Below are positions 48,401 to 61,000 of a stretch of DNA of 64,000 nucleotides, in pieces (position 1 is the stretch's first letter; every line of letters begins with the position of its first letter). The translations under genes were made by a program, and so were the position numbers. Below the pieces are notes generated by a model. It worked only from the letters and a program-made list of their open reading frames with translations, was not told where the DNA came from and did not search any database. This DNA comes from Stereocaulon alpinum. Taxonomy: Eukaryota > Ascomycota > Lecanoromycetes > Lecanorales > Stereocaulaceae. The stretch covers positions 103,719-167,718 of the forward strand of contig JAEUBA010000070.1 in the NCBI GenBank assembly GCA_018257865.1. Reading direction: 5' to 3'.

Positions 48401-49340
48401 CAGGATGTTGAGCAGGCCTGGGAGCGCAATGGTATTTGCTGCGAGATTTTGAGCTGAGCTACTGGTCGAGATCGATACCATATCGTCGTCATCCTTGGTA
48501 CCATGAATTTCGTGACCTTCTCTCCCCTCTCGCCCCAAATCTGAGAGTGCTTCATCCTTAGAGTACAACTCCCCACCCACGGCGTTCTCCGAGAGGGGAG
48601 ATCTCCTGCTTTGCTTTGGCTCCTGTTGAGATGTCGGTTCTGCTTCTCTGTACTTTGGGACCTCTCCGTCCGTCATGCCCTGAACGATAGCGTCATAGGC
48701 TGGACTGCGATTGTAGATGAGCCACTCTACACCTCTAATTTTCACAAGTACCCGATCGGGAAGATCCCTAGGCCGAGTTTTCCCACCAGTCTCACCACCC
48801 CTTGCGTTCTCTTTTCCACTATCATCACCACTAGATTCATCTTTCCCTAAGTCAATAGTCTTGCAGGCTCCTTGTGACCATTCACACTCTAGCTTCTGCA
48901 CACGACGAAGCCAATACCTCCAGGTGATGTAGCCGTCGTGGATCACAATTGTCTCGTTTCGACCGTGATAGCGCACACCTTTGAAGAAGAGCCGTCCCGC
49001 TAGAAGGGAGATTTGGAGTGCCTGTATGTCCACATAGACGCGATAACGGTGCCATGTATACACACCAATGCCGTATGAGACAAGGCTTGCGAATAGGCGG
49101 TTGAAGTAGAAGAGGAAGGCGATAGTTCTGATTAAGAGTGTGAGTCTCCATCACAGCCATCGGAACGAACAGGTTTGGTAACTTACAAGACCGAGCCCAC
49201 GATGTACCATACGAGGAACACCCTATCATGCTGTTAGGGAAGAATCAATCCAAAGCAGAGTGATAGTGGTCTATGTCGCACCAATTGAATTGACCCTCAT
49301 TCAGATTGAGGCCCCGCACAGCAAGAGTGTGCACGACCAT
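39437..49340 (-). CDS. CSF1: Csf1/BLTP1-type bridge-like lipid transfer protein
   Basis: Giant protein of the repeating-beta-groove family (yeast Csf1, animal BLTP1/Tweek, relatives of VPS13) thought to carry phospholipids between the ER and other membranes; yeast Csf1 is linked to cold growth, GPI-anchor synthesis and lipid balance. Three exons: 49282-49340, 49187-49222 and 39437-49127, with two 59-bp introns; 3,261 aa. Splicing gives an N-terminal membrane anchor (GQFNWVFLVWYIVGSVL then AFLFYFNRLFASLVS) followed by the conserved YRVYVDIQALQISLLAGRLF and ETIVIHDGYITWRYWLRR, the chorein-like entry of the groove. The C-terminus EVAKEVDDAYSRILGSS is also characteristic. The third exon is an uninterrupted 9.7 kb. 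The first ATG in frame is at 49340, just after an in-frame stop. Direct lipid transfer is inferred from the family. Confidence 0.93.
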
Positions 49341-49909
49341 GCCTTCCTAAGCTTTGAAGATGACTTGAGAGGTCCATACTTGCTGAGTGGAGCGACGCCG
49401 CTCTTGCCAATGAAGGGACATATTGTCACATCTTCTAGAAACACGGGATCTCACTGATGTCCTGAGCACGCTCTTAATGGTCTGAGTGTTATGAGGTCGG
49501 AAACCTGGAGGATGCAAATTCAGAAAGTCAACTTGGTCAACAAGCACAGCCTACCGTACCTACCTTACCGTACCGTACCTAAGATCATGGAAGCGGGAGC
49601 TAGGGCTGCAGTCTAAGATTCAAGCTTTTGCGCCCGCCGACTGATCTACACCGGGATTATCCACGGTTGCCTCATGCATGCAGCTCCAACCCTCTCAGTC
49701 TCATGATCACACAACATCGCCCGTAAATTGTCGCCATTATCGTCAAAACGGAAGGCAACATCCTTGAGTGATACCTTTCCTTGTCAATGGCCAGCAAATA
49801 AGGATTCTCTCGCAACTGCCAGCAATTGCCATTCCACCCCGGGCTCATCCCACTTTCGCAAGCTGGCTGAGCTCCTTTGCCGACTCCTTTCGAATACTGG
49901 CTAGTCGAC
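49341..49909. promoter_or_regulatory. Divergent upstream region of CSF1 and the TMEM184-like gene
   Basis: About 570 bp between the two start codons. It includes a short array of TACCG/TACCT pentamers at 49551-49580, related to the AAGGT motif in the 20-kb intergenic region. Promoters of both genes must lie here; no element is identified with confidence. Confidence 0.55.
49551..49580 (+). repeat. TACCG/TACCT pentamer array
   Basis: Consecutive units TACCG, TACCT, TACCT, TACCG, TACCG, TACCT (with one base slipped between some units) run across the region between CSF1 and the TMEM184-like gene. The reverse complement is the GGTA/AAGGT motif seen at 20,341-20,480. Confidence 0.65.
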
Positions 49910-52200
49910 ATGCCTGGAGGAGCGTCCGGAGGTGGTACGGGTGCGAGTCTCACTAAGGCTACTGTCATCGTTTGTGGTGTTGCGTCTCTAGTCGCCTCGT
50001 TACTTTCCTTTTTGTATGGGCTGTTTCCTTCCCAGCAGGCTTCCACATCTCCCATCTTATATGGCATAATGCTGAGCTAATGTACTTAAAACCCAGATCA
50101 GTATGGCTCCAAATGTTCGTATGAGTGTCCGATCAAGTCACGATACGTATTGATAGGGAAATAGGAAGAATTACAGAAAGCCGCTATTGCAACGATATGT
50201 CATTCGCATTTTGCTCATGTATGTTGGCACAATCACACCACGAATGTGCCCTAATCCACTCCCAGGGTTCCCATATACTCTGCGTCTTCATGGGCCAGCA
50301 TAATGTCTCAAGATGCAGCGTTCTATTTGGATCCTTTACGCGATATATATGAGGCGCGTACTGCTACACTACGTCCTAGTGCTAACTGACTCCACACGCT
50401 GACAATTTCTCTAGGCTTTCACCATCTACACCTTTTTCCAACTCCTCATAAATTTTATTGGCGGCGAACGTTCCCTCATCATCATGATGTATGGACGGCA
50501 ACCGGTCAACCATCCTTGGCCCCTCAATCACTGTCTTACTAAAGTTGACATCTCCGACCCACATACATTTCTCGCCATAAAGCGTGGCATTCTACAGTAC
50601 GCATGGTTAAAGCCTCTCCTTGGTATTGCGACTATAATCATGAAAGCTACCGGTACATATCAAGAAGGGTACATTAGCTTGACCTCTGGCTATCTATGGA
50701 GCGGCATACTCTACAACGTTTCCGTCACACTGAGTCTTTACTCATTAGCGATGTTCTGGGTCTGCATGTCGCAGGACTTACAACCATTCAGACCAGTGCC
50801 TAAATTCCTTTGCATCAAACTGATAATCTTCGCCTCGTACTGGCAAGGCTTTTTCTTATCCATACTACAGTTCGCAGGGGCCATTCCAAACAACTTTCAG
50901 GGATACACGGCAGACAATCTTGCTGCTGCTATCCAAGATGCGCTGATATGTTGCGAGATGCCCATATTCGCCATTGCTCATTGGTACGCTTTCTCTTGGC
51001 AGGATTATGCAGATGTCACCATCTCTGCTGCTCGTATGCCGGTCAAATATGCATTTCGCGATGCTTTTGGCGTGAGAGACTTGATCGAAGATACAAAGGA
51101 GACTTTCGGAGGCAAACACTACGAGTATAGGGTGTTTGACACAGGAGATAATGTTCTAGCCCACGAGGAATCCGACTCCCGTAATGCTCGTATGATGGAA
51201 GGCATGAGATACGAAAGAGGTGGCAAAGGCAAATATTGGATACCTAAGCCTGGCGATATAACCAGTCGGACGCCTTTGCTTTCAGCTGGCCCCGGACCTA
51301 GTCGAGCCAGCACAATGAGTTACTCCAAAGTTGGAAGAGATTTGAGCGAAGATAGCATGATTGACGAGATTGATGAGGCCAAGCTTGATGCTGAGGATGA
51401 GAGGCTCTTCACAACCGCTAAGGCCTTGGAGTTTGGAGACTGGAACGTATGTGTCTCCAAGCACCATCGACTATGCATTTGCTAAGATAGAAGCAGTACC
51501 CTGTCATCACTGCTCATGTGCCAGCTGCAGAGAGGTGGCTAGGAGCCGATCCGGATCTCATTACGACATCGACGAACAGGAATCTCTTACAACCTACCAA
51601 AGCCAACAAAGAACGAAGAGAGAGTAACATACAGAAAAGCCTTGACGAAAGTAGACATAGAACGAGTAGCAGTGGTGCAGATTCAAGGTCTAAACGACCG
51701 TCTCGAGCGCCGGTACTCAATGATATGCTTCGTGAAGACTCATCATCGTCTCGGTCTGCCAAGTCCGGTAGGAGTCAGCTGGTTGACCTTATGGTTGAGG
51801 ATACTGAGGCCGAGGAGACTGAGCGAGTACGAGCTCGAAAGGAAGGAGGGTCTGCCTGGAATGAGTCTGAGACCAAGCACTTCATGTAAGTTTGTCCCTA
51901 TGTTCTCTAGGGTGTTGCTAAATCTCTGCCAGTCGGGTTTATGACGACGAGGACGAGGGTAAAGTAGTCAGACAAGGCTTTGAGCCTAGTAAATTCAACC
52001 CTGCATCTAGCTCGAACTTTGCAATTGGTGACGACGATGAAGAGCCAGGTAATGTGGGAAAGATGCACGAGGATTCGGAAGAAGCTCAGCATTGGCACAG
52101 TAGGGAGAGCGAAGATGCAGGAGAGCCTTCGTCAAAGGGCGAAACAAAGTTTGGCTCTTTGGATGATCGGCATGTATGGACTAAGGATGGAGATTCGTGA
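49910..52200 (+). CDS. TMEM184/DUF300 (organic solute transporter alpha-like) membrane protein
   Basis: Seven exons: 49910-50013, 50097-50114, 50165-50218, 50266-50353, 50415-51446, 51497-51885 and 51933-52200; 650 aa. Four small introns crowd the first 500 bp. Joined, they give the conserved membrane core: TVIVCGVASLVASLLSF, then KNYRKPLLQRYVIRILLMVP, WASIMSQDAAFYLDPLRDIYE, and after exon 5 begins FTIYTFFQLLINFIGGERSL. About seven hydrophobic helices lie in the first 300 residues; the rest is a long acidic, Ser/Arg-rich cytosolic tail. The family includes human TMEM184, Ost-alpha and yeast YKR051W; its function in fungi is not established, with links to vacuolar or solute transport. Intron 4 (50354-50414) appears to be GC..AG, since no GT donor keeps the frame. 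Confidence 0.9.
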
Positions 52201-52761
52201 TACCCTGGTGAATATTTAGCGAGGCGTCGAGGTTGAATTATGTACCACAAATTCATAGCTGTGATCGGGTTGCGTTCGGTTTATACGAGATGGGCAGGAG
52301 CAACGGGCTTTTTGCCTGGCTCTTTTCTCTTTTTCGCATGATCAGGTCCACAGTCATTGGTGTATAACACTAGAAGCGGTCCCAAGCAGAACAAATAGCA
52401 ATGGATATGTTGTACATTCCGGGTTCGCCTCGCTCCAAGCAGGTGCACGTGATCTGCGCGTTCGCTGAACTTTGAATTGCTTGCCCCGCAGTATCTCGAT
52501 ACTGACAAACAATTACCGCTTACCCACTCGCCCACTTCACACTTGATCCGGTGAACATATCCGGCTTCAACCGCTCCCTCTTTGGCTCTTTGTAGGAGTG
52601 TTTGACTGTTCTCGCAGCACACTATTGTATGTTCGGTTGCCACCATTCGTTCCACGTGGTGACTAGAGCGCGTTTTGGACTCCTGTCGATTGAGCGCATA
52701 TTGCCTTGAAGCACTAGAGCTTTCGAACACTAGATTAAGGGAGCTACGCTACGCGTCTTTG
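52201..52761. other. Intergenic region
   Basis: About 560 bp between the TMEM184-like gene and the Whi5-like gene, both plus strand. A 149-codon minus-strand frame at 52,281-52,730 shows no domain and is not called. The downstream promoter must lie here. Confidence 0.5.
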
Positions 52762-54329
52762 ATGGCCAATTATGTATTGGAGGGCGAACAAGGTCAGCGG
52801 GCTGTTACCATTATCCTCTCTGCGCTCAAGGTACTACGGGCATAATCTTACTTGAATCTAGTGACGGGGTCGCCGGAAATCCCTATCGCCAACTCCAGGA
52901 CGGTAACCGCTCTTTCGAATTCTCAGGAATCTTCCCTTAACGAGTCCTCAAATAGCCAGCTTTCGCAATATCGGCCTGAATCAGCTGGAGATCTCCATCC
53001 TTCCCAAGCCAAACTTGGCCATGGAGAGATGACTCCCTCTACCTCTTATACAAATAGTCCAACTTATGAATGCATACCCAAGGGTCATCCCAACGATGAT
53101 GTGGGTGTGATCACGCAGGATAAGCCTGAATCAGCTCACGCGCTCAACATGAGGCCGTTACCCGATCAGTCTAAGGAACCTCTCATCGAATACACGGCTG
53201 CACCAAAGCGCATGGCGAATGGAGACATCAAACCGGCTGGATACAGTTCACCAACCAGTCCAATAGATGCTAGTCAATACGGGCACTCGAGGAACAGCAG
53301 CAGGGCGTCCAGAAGCTCTCAGATTGGAGAGGTATGCGAGTCTCCTGATGTTACAAATGTTAGGACCATACTCACTGAGACCAATAGCTATCCAGCCAAT
53401 TACGTACGCGCCTCTCATATGCCATGGTCAAAGTTCAAAATGGCTGGCAGTCACACAGTATCACTGAGCTTGAGGGGATGACGTCGAACCAAGCATCGCC
53501 CATCTCTGGATTGTCTGATCAGCGACAACTCTTTGAGTGTGCTTCAGCAGATGCGAACCCGGCTAGCTACTCCGCATCCATGCAGTCACCCAAGCGATTG
53601 GCATTAGCTCCCGAATTAACCAGCGCTTCGCTCCGAACGGCAAGGTTCGCTCCAGGCCTTGAAGATGTGCCTCCCCAATACGGCGACCCTATACCAGATC
53701 CACAACCACATCAAGTTGGGGCTGCCTACGAGTCATTTTGGCGTGAGCACGAAGGAGGCAGCGCTTTGAGACCCCCTAGGGCTATGACTTTACCGACAGG
53801 TCGCCCGTCCCTTGCGCCTCCAGTCGACATAGTACCTCGGAACCAACGTCGTTCCGACGCATCGAAAAGGCAGCTTCCGACGTTGCATACGAGAGACCTT
53901 TATGGCGCTGATGGCCAGCCCTTCTCTTCTTTTTCCACCTTACCCACAACTCCACCACCAAATAGAACGCCAAAGATGCGAACACCAAGTCAGCAGGCGG
54001 CTGTTGAGAAGGATGCCGTGGAAACTCTACTATTCATGTCGAGCCCCGATAATCCTGGGTATCATCCGCCTGCAGCTTTAGCTGGATCCCCACTGCGGGG
54101 TAGCTTTGCACCGCTACCGACCGAGAGCGTTCATCAAGAAATCCTTAGGCGTGAAGGAGCAGGTGTCCAGAAAAGCATTTTGCCTGTACCCAGTCTAATG
54201 CTGCGATCGAGACCCCAACTTTCGGAAGCTGATGTTGATAAGATGCTCGACGAGGCGCCTGATACGAGTAGCAGCGATGATGGTGATCTACATAATCAGC
54301 GACCCTCACAGCAGTCACTAGGTAGCTGA
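52762..54329 (+). CDS. Whi5/Nrm1-like G1/S transcriptional repressor candidate
   Basis: Proposed exons 52762-52792, 52862-53331 and 53388-54329; 480 aa. The protein is mostly disordered, rich in Ser, Pro, Thr and Gln, with several SP/TP sites that cyclin-dependent kinase could phosphorylate. The one ordered stretch spans the second intron junction: LSSQLRTRLSYAMVKVQNGW at about residues 168-187, which matches the short conserved box of the Whi5/Nrm1 family. In yeasts these proteins hold SBF/MBF transcription factors inactive until CDK phosphorylation at the G1/S transition. The second intron is well supported because removing it creates the box. The first exon is uncertain: its donor GTCAGC is weak, and without it there is no early ATG. 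The family match rests on a short motif. Confidence 0.68.
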
Positions 54330-54664
54330 AATATACTTTCGACTTGGCATTACGTCCCAACCCTGCCATTCCTCTCATCTGATCCTTTCTTAATTGCTTT
54401 TTCCGGCATTTGGAGCCCAGAGTATTAGTTGCATCTGATGCTACGTCCATCCTCAAGTGGGACGGGCCAGCATCCAATCATCACGAGGTTAGATTATGCT
54501 TTTGCGAAGCAAAGGACATGCTATAATGAATCCTTGAATCTTACCCATATTCTAACAATCTCGCAACTTTCAAAATTTTCCCGTAGCGCCCCTACCAAAT
54601 TTGGCTACAAAACTTACGCAACCTTCTATAGCCACCAACACGCCTATTTCTTTATAAAAGCTTC
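54330..54664. other. 3' flank of the Whi5-like gene up to the RIP-mutated island
   Basis: Ordinary composition with CA and TG frequent as far as about 54,660, then an abrupt change. No gene is seen. The region is AT-richer than the genes and should hold the terminator. Confidence 0.55.
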
Positions 54665-54776
54665 CTAAAACAGTAGTAATAAAGCCCTGCTATAGTATTA
54701 CTAAAAGATCCTATATTCTAAATAACCTTAACGCTGCTGCTAAAGCTATTTTTAACGCCGCTATACGACCGCTAGG

Positions 54777-54781
54777 GCGTT
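54777..54781. repeat. Target-site duplication GCGTT, left copy
   Basis: GCGTT immediately precedes the left LTR and is identical to the five bases at 61664-61668 after the right LTR, as expected for Ty3/gypsy integration. Confidence 0.9.
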
Positions 54782-55030
54782 TGTAAAGACTAGCGACGCC
54801 GGCTCTAAGCTAGCGCACTAAGGTATAAGAGACGTAAAGTTACTGGATTCAGGTATTAAGCAATAGATATAATTATATTACTTAGTAGTAGAGTAGTAGC
54901 AGAACTAATTTCTAAAGATCCCTAAAATATAGGGGAGTCCTAGGTAGTAATACTATTACTAAGCCCCTAGACCCTAATTAATATTATTACGCTGGCGTAG
55001 CTATAACGCGTATATACTTAAGGGTTAATA
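54782..55030 (-). repeat. Left LTR (3' LTR of the minus-strand element), 249 bp
   Basis: On the plus strand it starts TGTAAAGACTAGCGAC and ends AAGGGTTAATA; the ends were presumably TG..CA before RIP. It aligns without gaps to 61415-61663. The purine tract expected just before a 3' LTR is visible on the minus strand next to it (AGAGGGGAGGATAC). Confidence 0.95.
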
Positions 55031-58000
55031 GTATCCTCCCCTCTAAGCCTTAGTCCCTAGGTACTAAAGTATATAGAATAGACTACTTATTAAAAACCCT
55101 TTAAACCTAGTAGGAAATATAAGGGAAAAGAGTTAACCTAAAGGCGACGTCGTTAAGGCGGCGCCTTATATATATAGAATATTATCTAACTGCAGTAACG
55201 CCCAAATCTATTATAATATAAAAAGAATACGTAGCAGGCGTAGTAGTAACGCGTAGTTATTAATAAACGTAATTAATTACCGGCCGTATTAGCGGGTAAT
55301 AGCTACGTTATTATATTATTAGTTATTATTATTTTAAATAGCTTTAATATATAGCGACGTCGTAGCGACGACGACCTATAAGTATATAAATAATAACTTT
55401 CCCCCTAACTTTTCTCTCTTTATAACTCCTAATACGACTTATATATTCCCTAATATTAGCGTACCTATATCGTAATTAATATTACTAATATAGTTAATAG
55501 TTCTTTTCGTTATAATAATATCTAAATATTCTCTTAAGATCGTATATCGCTATCGTATAATTAGCGTATATTATTAGCTGCTAACATATTATTTATAGAT
55601 ATAACTTATATATATACTTAATATTATACGTCGCTATCGCGTAACCGGCGCGTATTACTAGCTACTAATACTTATAGACTATATTATCGATATACCTTTA
55701 CCCTATAGGACCTGTTTTTATATAGGGAATAATAATTACGATTATAGCGATACTCCTCCCTATTAATATTATAAGGATAGCTACTATAGGCTTAATTATT
55801 ATTATAAGGTATATTATTCTAATAGCTCTACTACGTTACCTCCTAATATATCTAGATCCTAAAGCCGTTTCGTTAGTCTATATAGAGATTAGTACGGCGT
55901 TATAGGCGCGAAGGCTAGACTCCCTATATATAACGTAAGCGTAAGAAAATCGGGAAGCGTATTACCTAATAGCGAAAAGTATAAGGCTAAACTATAATAA
56001 TAAGTAGGGTAGCTCCTATAATAATTACTAATCTCTAATAGGAACTTACAGTAGTAAGATAGTAGGTTATAGAACTTAAGTAAACTATCGCTAACTAGTA
56101 GTTTAAGTTAGGAACCCTCTAATAAATAATTACTAAGTATACTAAGGAGATAGAGAGTCTCTAGTAATATATTAAGCTTTTAGAGGAGTAATTATACCGC
56201 TATATATTAGTATAGAAACGGCGTTAGGATATTTATTTATTTTTTCCTTCTTCTTTTCTTTTACTAATATTTAGTAGCGCACCCGTATACGTCGTCTTAC
56301 TAATATAAGATAGATATTTAGCTAGTAATTAATTTAATCTCTTCTTTATTCTATTAAGGTATAAGTAAGTAAGTATAATAATTATAGAGGAATATACTTA
56401 TAGTATAAGACTATTTACTTATAAGGTTTATAATTATTATAACTTATATTATCGCTGCTACTTACTCGCTACTATTAGTAGTATTTAAAGAACTAGAGAC
56501 TATATACGCTTACTAACTATCTACTTATTAAAGGCTTAAGTTAAATTATAGGTATCCTTAAGCTCTTTATCTAATAACTACTAGTTATATTCTTTACCCC
56601 AGCTAGTCTATTTAACCTTATACTAAATACCTTACTTATCTTAAACCTTATCTATAATTTCTTTAACCTCCTATATCTTATTATTATTAATAAGTTTAGG
56701 GGCTTATATAAAGTTCGCTAACGTCTTATTACCGTCGCGAAGGTAGTATAGTTCTAATAATAAGATATAAAAAGTATTATAGATTCTATAAGTTTATAGT
56801 AGTAAAAGGTAGTAAGTTTATACTCCTACTTTATTAGTAATCCTAAAAGGCCCTACGAATTTATAAGATAACTTTTTACTTAAGCGTTTTTACTTAAGAT
56901 TCTTAGTTAATAGTATTACTAGATCTCCGACCTTATAGCTTTAAGGCTTATAATTCTTATTATACTACTTAGCTTAAGACTCTCTAGCGCGCTATAAGCG
57001 TTCTATAGCTTTATCTCTTAATACTTATAGTAATCTAATCCTCTTATTTATAATAGGTATCCTCCCCTTAAGGGACTTATCCTTAAGCTCCTAACGAAGT
57101 TTAGGGTAATATCTATATATTAAGTAGAACGGCGTTATTCTAATAGAGGAATAAAGACTATTTATATATACAAATTCTACTATTAGTAGCTGTTTCGCCT
57201 AAGTAGTCTACTTATTATTAGTAAAGACCCGTAAGTAGTACTTTAGTACCTAATTCTAGTATTCTATTTAACTATTAGTCTAAGGATAAAAGGCGGTACT
57301 TAGGCGGCGCTTAATCTTAAAGTAAAAATAAATAGCTAACTAGAAGGCGCTAGTAAATACTAAGCCTCTATCGCTAATAATACTATTAGGTATACTATAA
57401 TAGTATACTACCTTAGTATAAAAAATATCCGCTAGCTTAGCAGCGTTAATTATAGTAGTAGTAGGTATATACCTTACTATCTTTATAAATCGATTAATAA
57501 TTACTAGAATAGCGTTATAGACTATATTCTTATATTTACTTAGGGGTAGACTAGTAATAAAGTCTATTAAGAGCTCCTTCTAAGGCTTATTAGTAATTAG
57601 AAGCGAACTTAGTTTACTATAGGGGTAATAGTAGGGAGCCTTAGTCCTTTAGTAGATATTATAAGTCTTAATATATTTATTAACCTACTTAGAACTCCTA
57701 TACTAAAAGTATTTATAGGTAAGTAACTTATATATCTTCTTAGCGCTAAAGTACCCTACTAAGGGATTATTATAGTATTTACTAATAAGTTCTTCCCTTA
57801 AGGCTTTATCTCTAAGGATATATAAGCGGTTATTATTTCTTAATAAACCTTCTAAGTCTAAAGCTTATACCTTACTTTAGAGATAGCGCTATAACGGCGT
57901 ACCCTTATTTATAGAAAAGGATTTCGTCTAATTATTAGCAGCCTATAAGTCTTAAATTAAAGTCTTAATTAAATATTAAGGATCTTTATAAGCTAACTTA

Positions 58001-61000
58001 ATAATACCTCTTATATCCTTCTAGGGAATAATAACTTAAAGGCCTATAATTTAAAACGCTAGTAATATTACTATAATAATTTCTTTACCTTCCTTATCTC
58101 TACCCTAAAGTGCGAGTTTATTCTATAACGTTAGTAATAACTTAGTATTCAGCGGGGAACTTCCTTTATAATTAGGGCGTTATAATAGCGGATCCGTAGG
58201 ATTCGTTTTTCTAGTATAATAAGTAATTTCGAAATTAAAAGTAGCGAGCTTTAGCGCCTATCTAGTTTACTAGGAATTTAATTACTTCTACTTTATAAAG
58301 CCCTTAAGATTATTATAATTAGTAAGAACCTTAATAGTAAACGGGCTACCTTTTAGGTAGTACTACTACTATTTTATTACCGCTACTATAGCGAGTAATT
58401 CTTAGTTATAAACCTTATAATTCTACTCCGCAGGAATTATCTTCTAGGACTAAAAGGTAATTAGGTATTAATAGCTATTATTATCTAGCTATATAAGTAC
58501 TACTATAATAGTAAAGTTAGAGGTATTAGTTTCTATACGCAACTTTACTTCTAGGTTAAAGTAGCGGAGAAATAGCGTACTAGAAAAGATATCCTAAAGC
58601 TTTTAAAAAGTACCTTCAGTACTATTATTCTACTAAAGTTAACCTACCTTTTTCCTATCCTTACTACCTTTAAGTAAGTCGGTTAGAGGCGTAGTAATAG
58701 TAGTATAATTATAAATAAACCGCTAGTAGAAATTTATAAAGCCTAAAAAGACTTATATATCTTAAAAGGTCTTTAGCTTAGGCTATTCCCTAATTATTAC
58801 TATACGTTCCTAATCTATTACTACGCTATTAGTAGATATAATAAATCTAAGAAATTTAACCCGTTTAGTACTAAACTAATACTTCTTTAGGTTAGCGAAA
58901 AGCGAGAACTAACATAATTATTTTAGTACTTACTAAATATACTGCTAGTAGTCCGCTAGGTTCGCGCTATAAATTAAGATATTATTAAGATAGATAATAT
59001 ACGAAATATTAATAAGCCCTATAAAAGCCTTATTAATATACGCTTAAAACGTCGCTAGGGCGTTAGCGAGCCTAAAAGGTATAACTAAGTATTTAAAGTA
59101 GCTATAGCGGGTGCGGAACGCAGTCTTCTACTTATTACCTTCTTTAATTTAGATCTTATAATAGGTATCCTTTAAGTCTAACTTAGTAAACTTTTTAACT
59201 TTATATAGGCAGTCTAATATCTTAGTAATTAGAGGTAATAGGTATTAATTTTTAATAGTTACTATATTTAACCCTTAATAATTAATATAAAGACGCAGCC
59301 TACTATCCTTCTTTAGTATAAAGAGGATAGGTACTTTAGCTGAAGAAACTAAACAGCGTATCTAGCCTTTTATAAGTATATTATTAAGATAGCGCCGCAG
59401 CTCCGCTAGCTTAGATTAAGATAGGTTATAGAAAGGCCTATAAAGCGGCTCCTTACTATCCTTAATATTAATTATATAGTCGCCTTCCTTTAATAAGGGT
59501 AAGGTTCTAGCTTTCTTATTTAAGAAGATATTAGAGAATTCTAGTAGTTCTTTTAGAATCTATTCTAAGCTTCCTCTATCTAAGTAATTAGTTACTATAG
59601 TAGCGTATATAATTATATAAACTTTAGACTCCTTCTTAAGGTAATAGCTGAAGATAGTAGGCTTATTAACCTAAAACTTTTTAGTATTAACCTTAAACCG
59701 CTACTACTCCGCTAAAGGATCGAGTAAAATCTTTATTTACTTTAACCCTAGTATACTAATTATAATATTAGGACCCTTAAGATTAATAGTATAGAAAAGT
59801 ATACTATACTCCTTACTATAGCCCTAGCTATTAATAAGTATATACTTAAATTAATAGGTACTATAGACGTATATACTAAAGCTACTTAAAGCTTCTAGTA
59901 GTAGTAAGTTAGCAGTAGAAGGTAGTAGGTCCTATTAAACTATAAACTTCTAAGAGATTAAATTAAGCTATAATCTAGTATCTAGTAAAGTAGTAACCTA
60001 CTATAAGCTAATATTAAGCGTTATTTAACCCTTAGTTAGGATAGAAGGACTAGTCTCTACTTTTTAAGTTTCTTCCCCCGCTTTTAAGGCGATTATAGGG
60101 GCTAATTATTTTTTACTAATACTATACTAATACTAGTATAAGTTATAGGCTTATTATAATTAGGATAATTTAGGCTTATATAGCCTAGCTTTCCGTAATA
60201 ATAGTAGATAAGCTTAGTTACTAAATCTAAATTAGTCTTCTACTTTAGACTCCTTAAATAAGATTTATTTCGCGCTAACTATAAGCTATTAACCCTTAGG
60301 CCTAACTTATTAGGCTTAGAAATCTATTATTCTAATAGGCGGCTCCCTTATAACTTAGAGGCCCTATAGTTAGATAATTTCCTATAAGTACTTAAGCCGC
60401 CGCCTCTATAACACTCGCGCCTTATAGTATTCTCTTATATAATAGCTTAGGTAATAATATTATCCCTATTATTAAATACCTTACTAGTACTTAAGATTTT
60501 ATTCTTCAGCTCCGGTCTTAGCTTAGCTAGAAAGAGGTTAGCTTTAAGCTCTAGCGCTATAGGCGGTAGGTTAGCTTCTAACTCCTCTAAGTAGGCCTTA
60601 AATACAGTAACTTTTTAGTTAGAATATTACTTTACCTCCTTAAACCTTTTATAGGCGAGGAGACGGCGGTTAATAGGATCTATAACTAAATTATATAGGA
60701 ATTACTTAAAGAATTCGAATATTATATTATCCTATCTATAGTCCTTTAGGTAGGTATTCTACTAAGAATTTAGGTTATCTTTTAGGGTATCTATATAGTA
60801 GACTATCTTAGATAGTTTAGTAGTAAAGTACTTTAGACTCTTAAGAAACTTCTTCTCTAAGTTAGTAAACTAGCGTAGGTATTTACCCTCGCTAATTCCC
60901 TTATAGGGTTATATATTCTTAGGCCGAAAGCTTTTTAGTACTAGGGGTCTTTAGAGTTTAATAGGTAGGTTTATAGGCGCGCTAAAGGTAGGTATTATAA

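Noticed and set aside
52281..52730. 149-codon minus-strand frame between the TMEM184-like and Whi5-like genes
   Set aside because: Cys- and Ser-rich without domain signals, and it lies where the promoter of the Whi5-like gene is expected.
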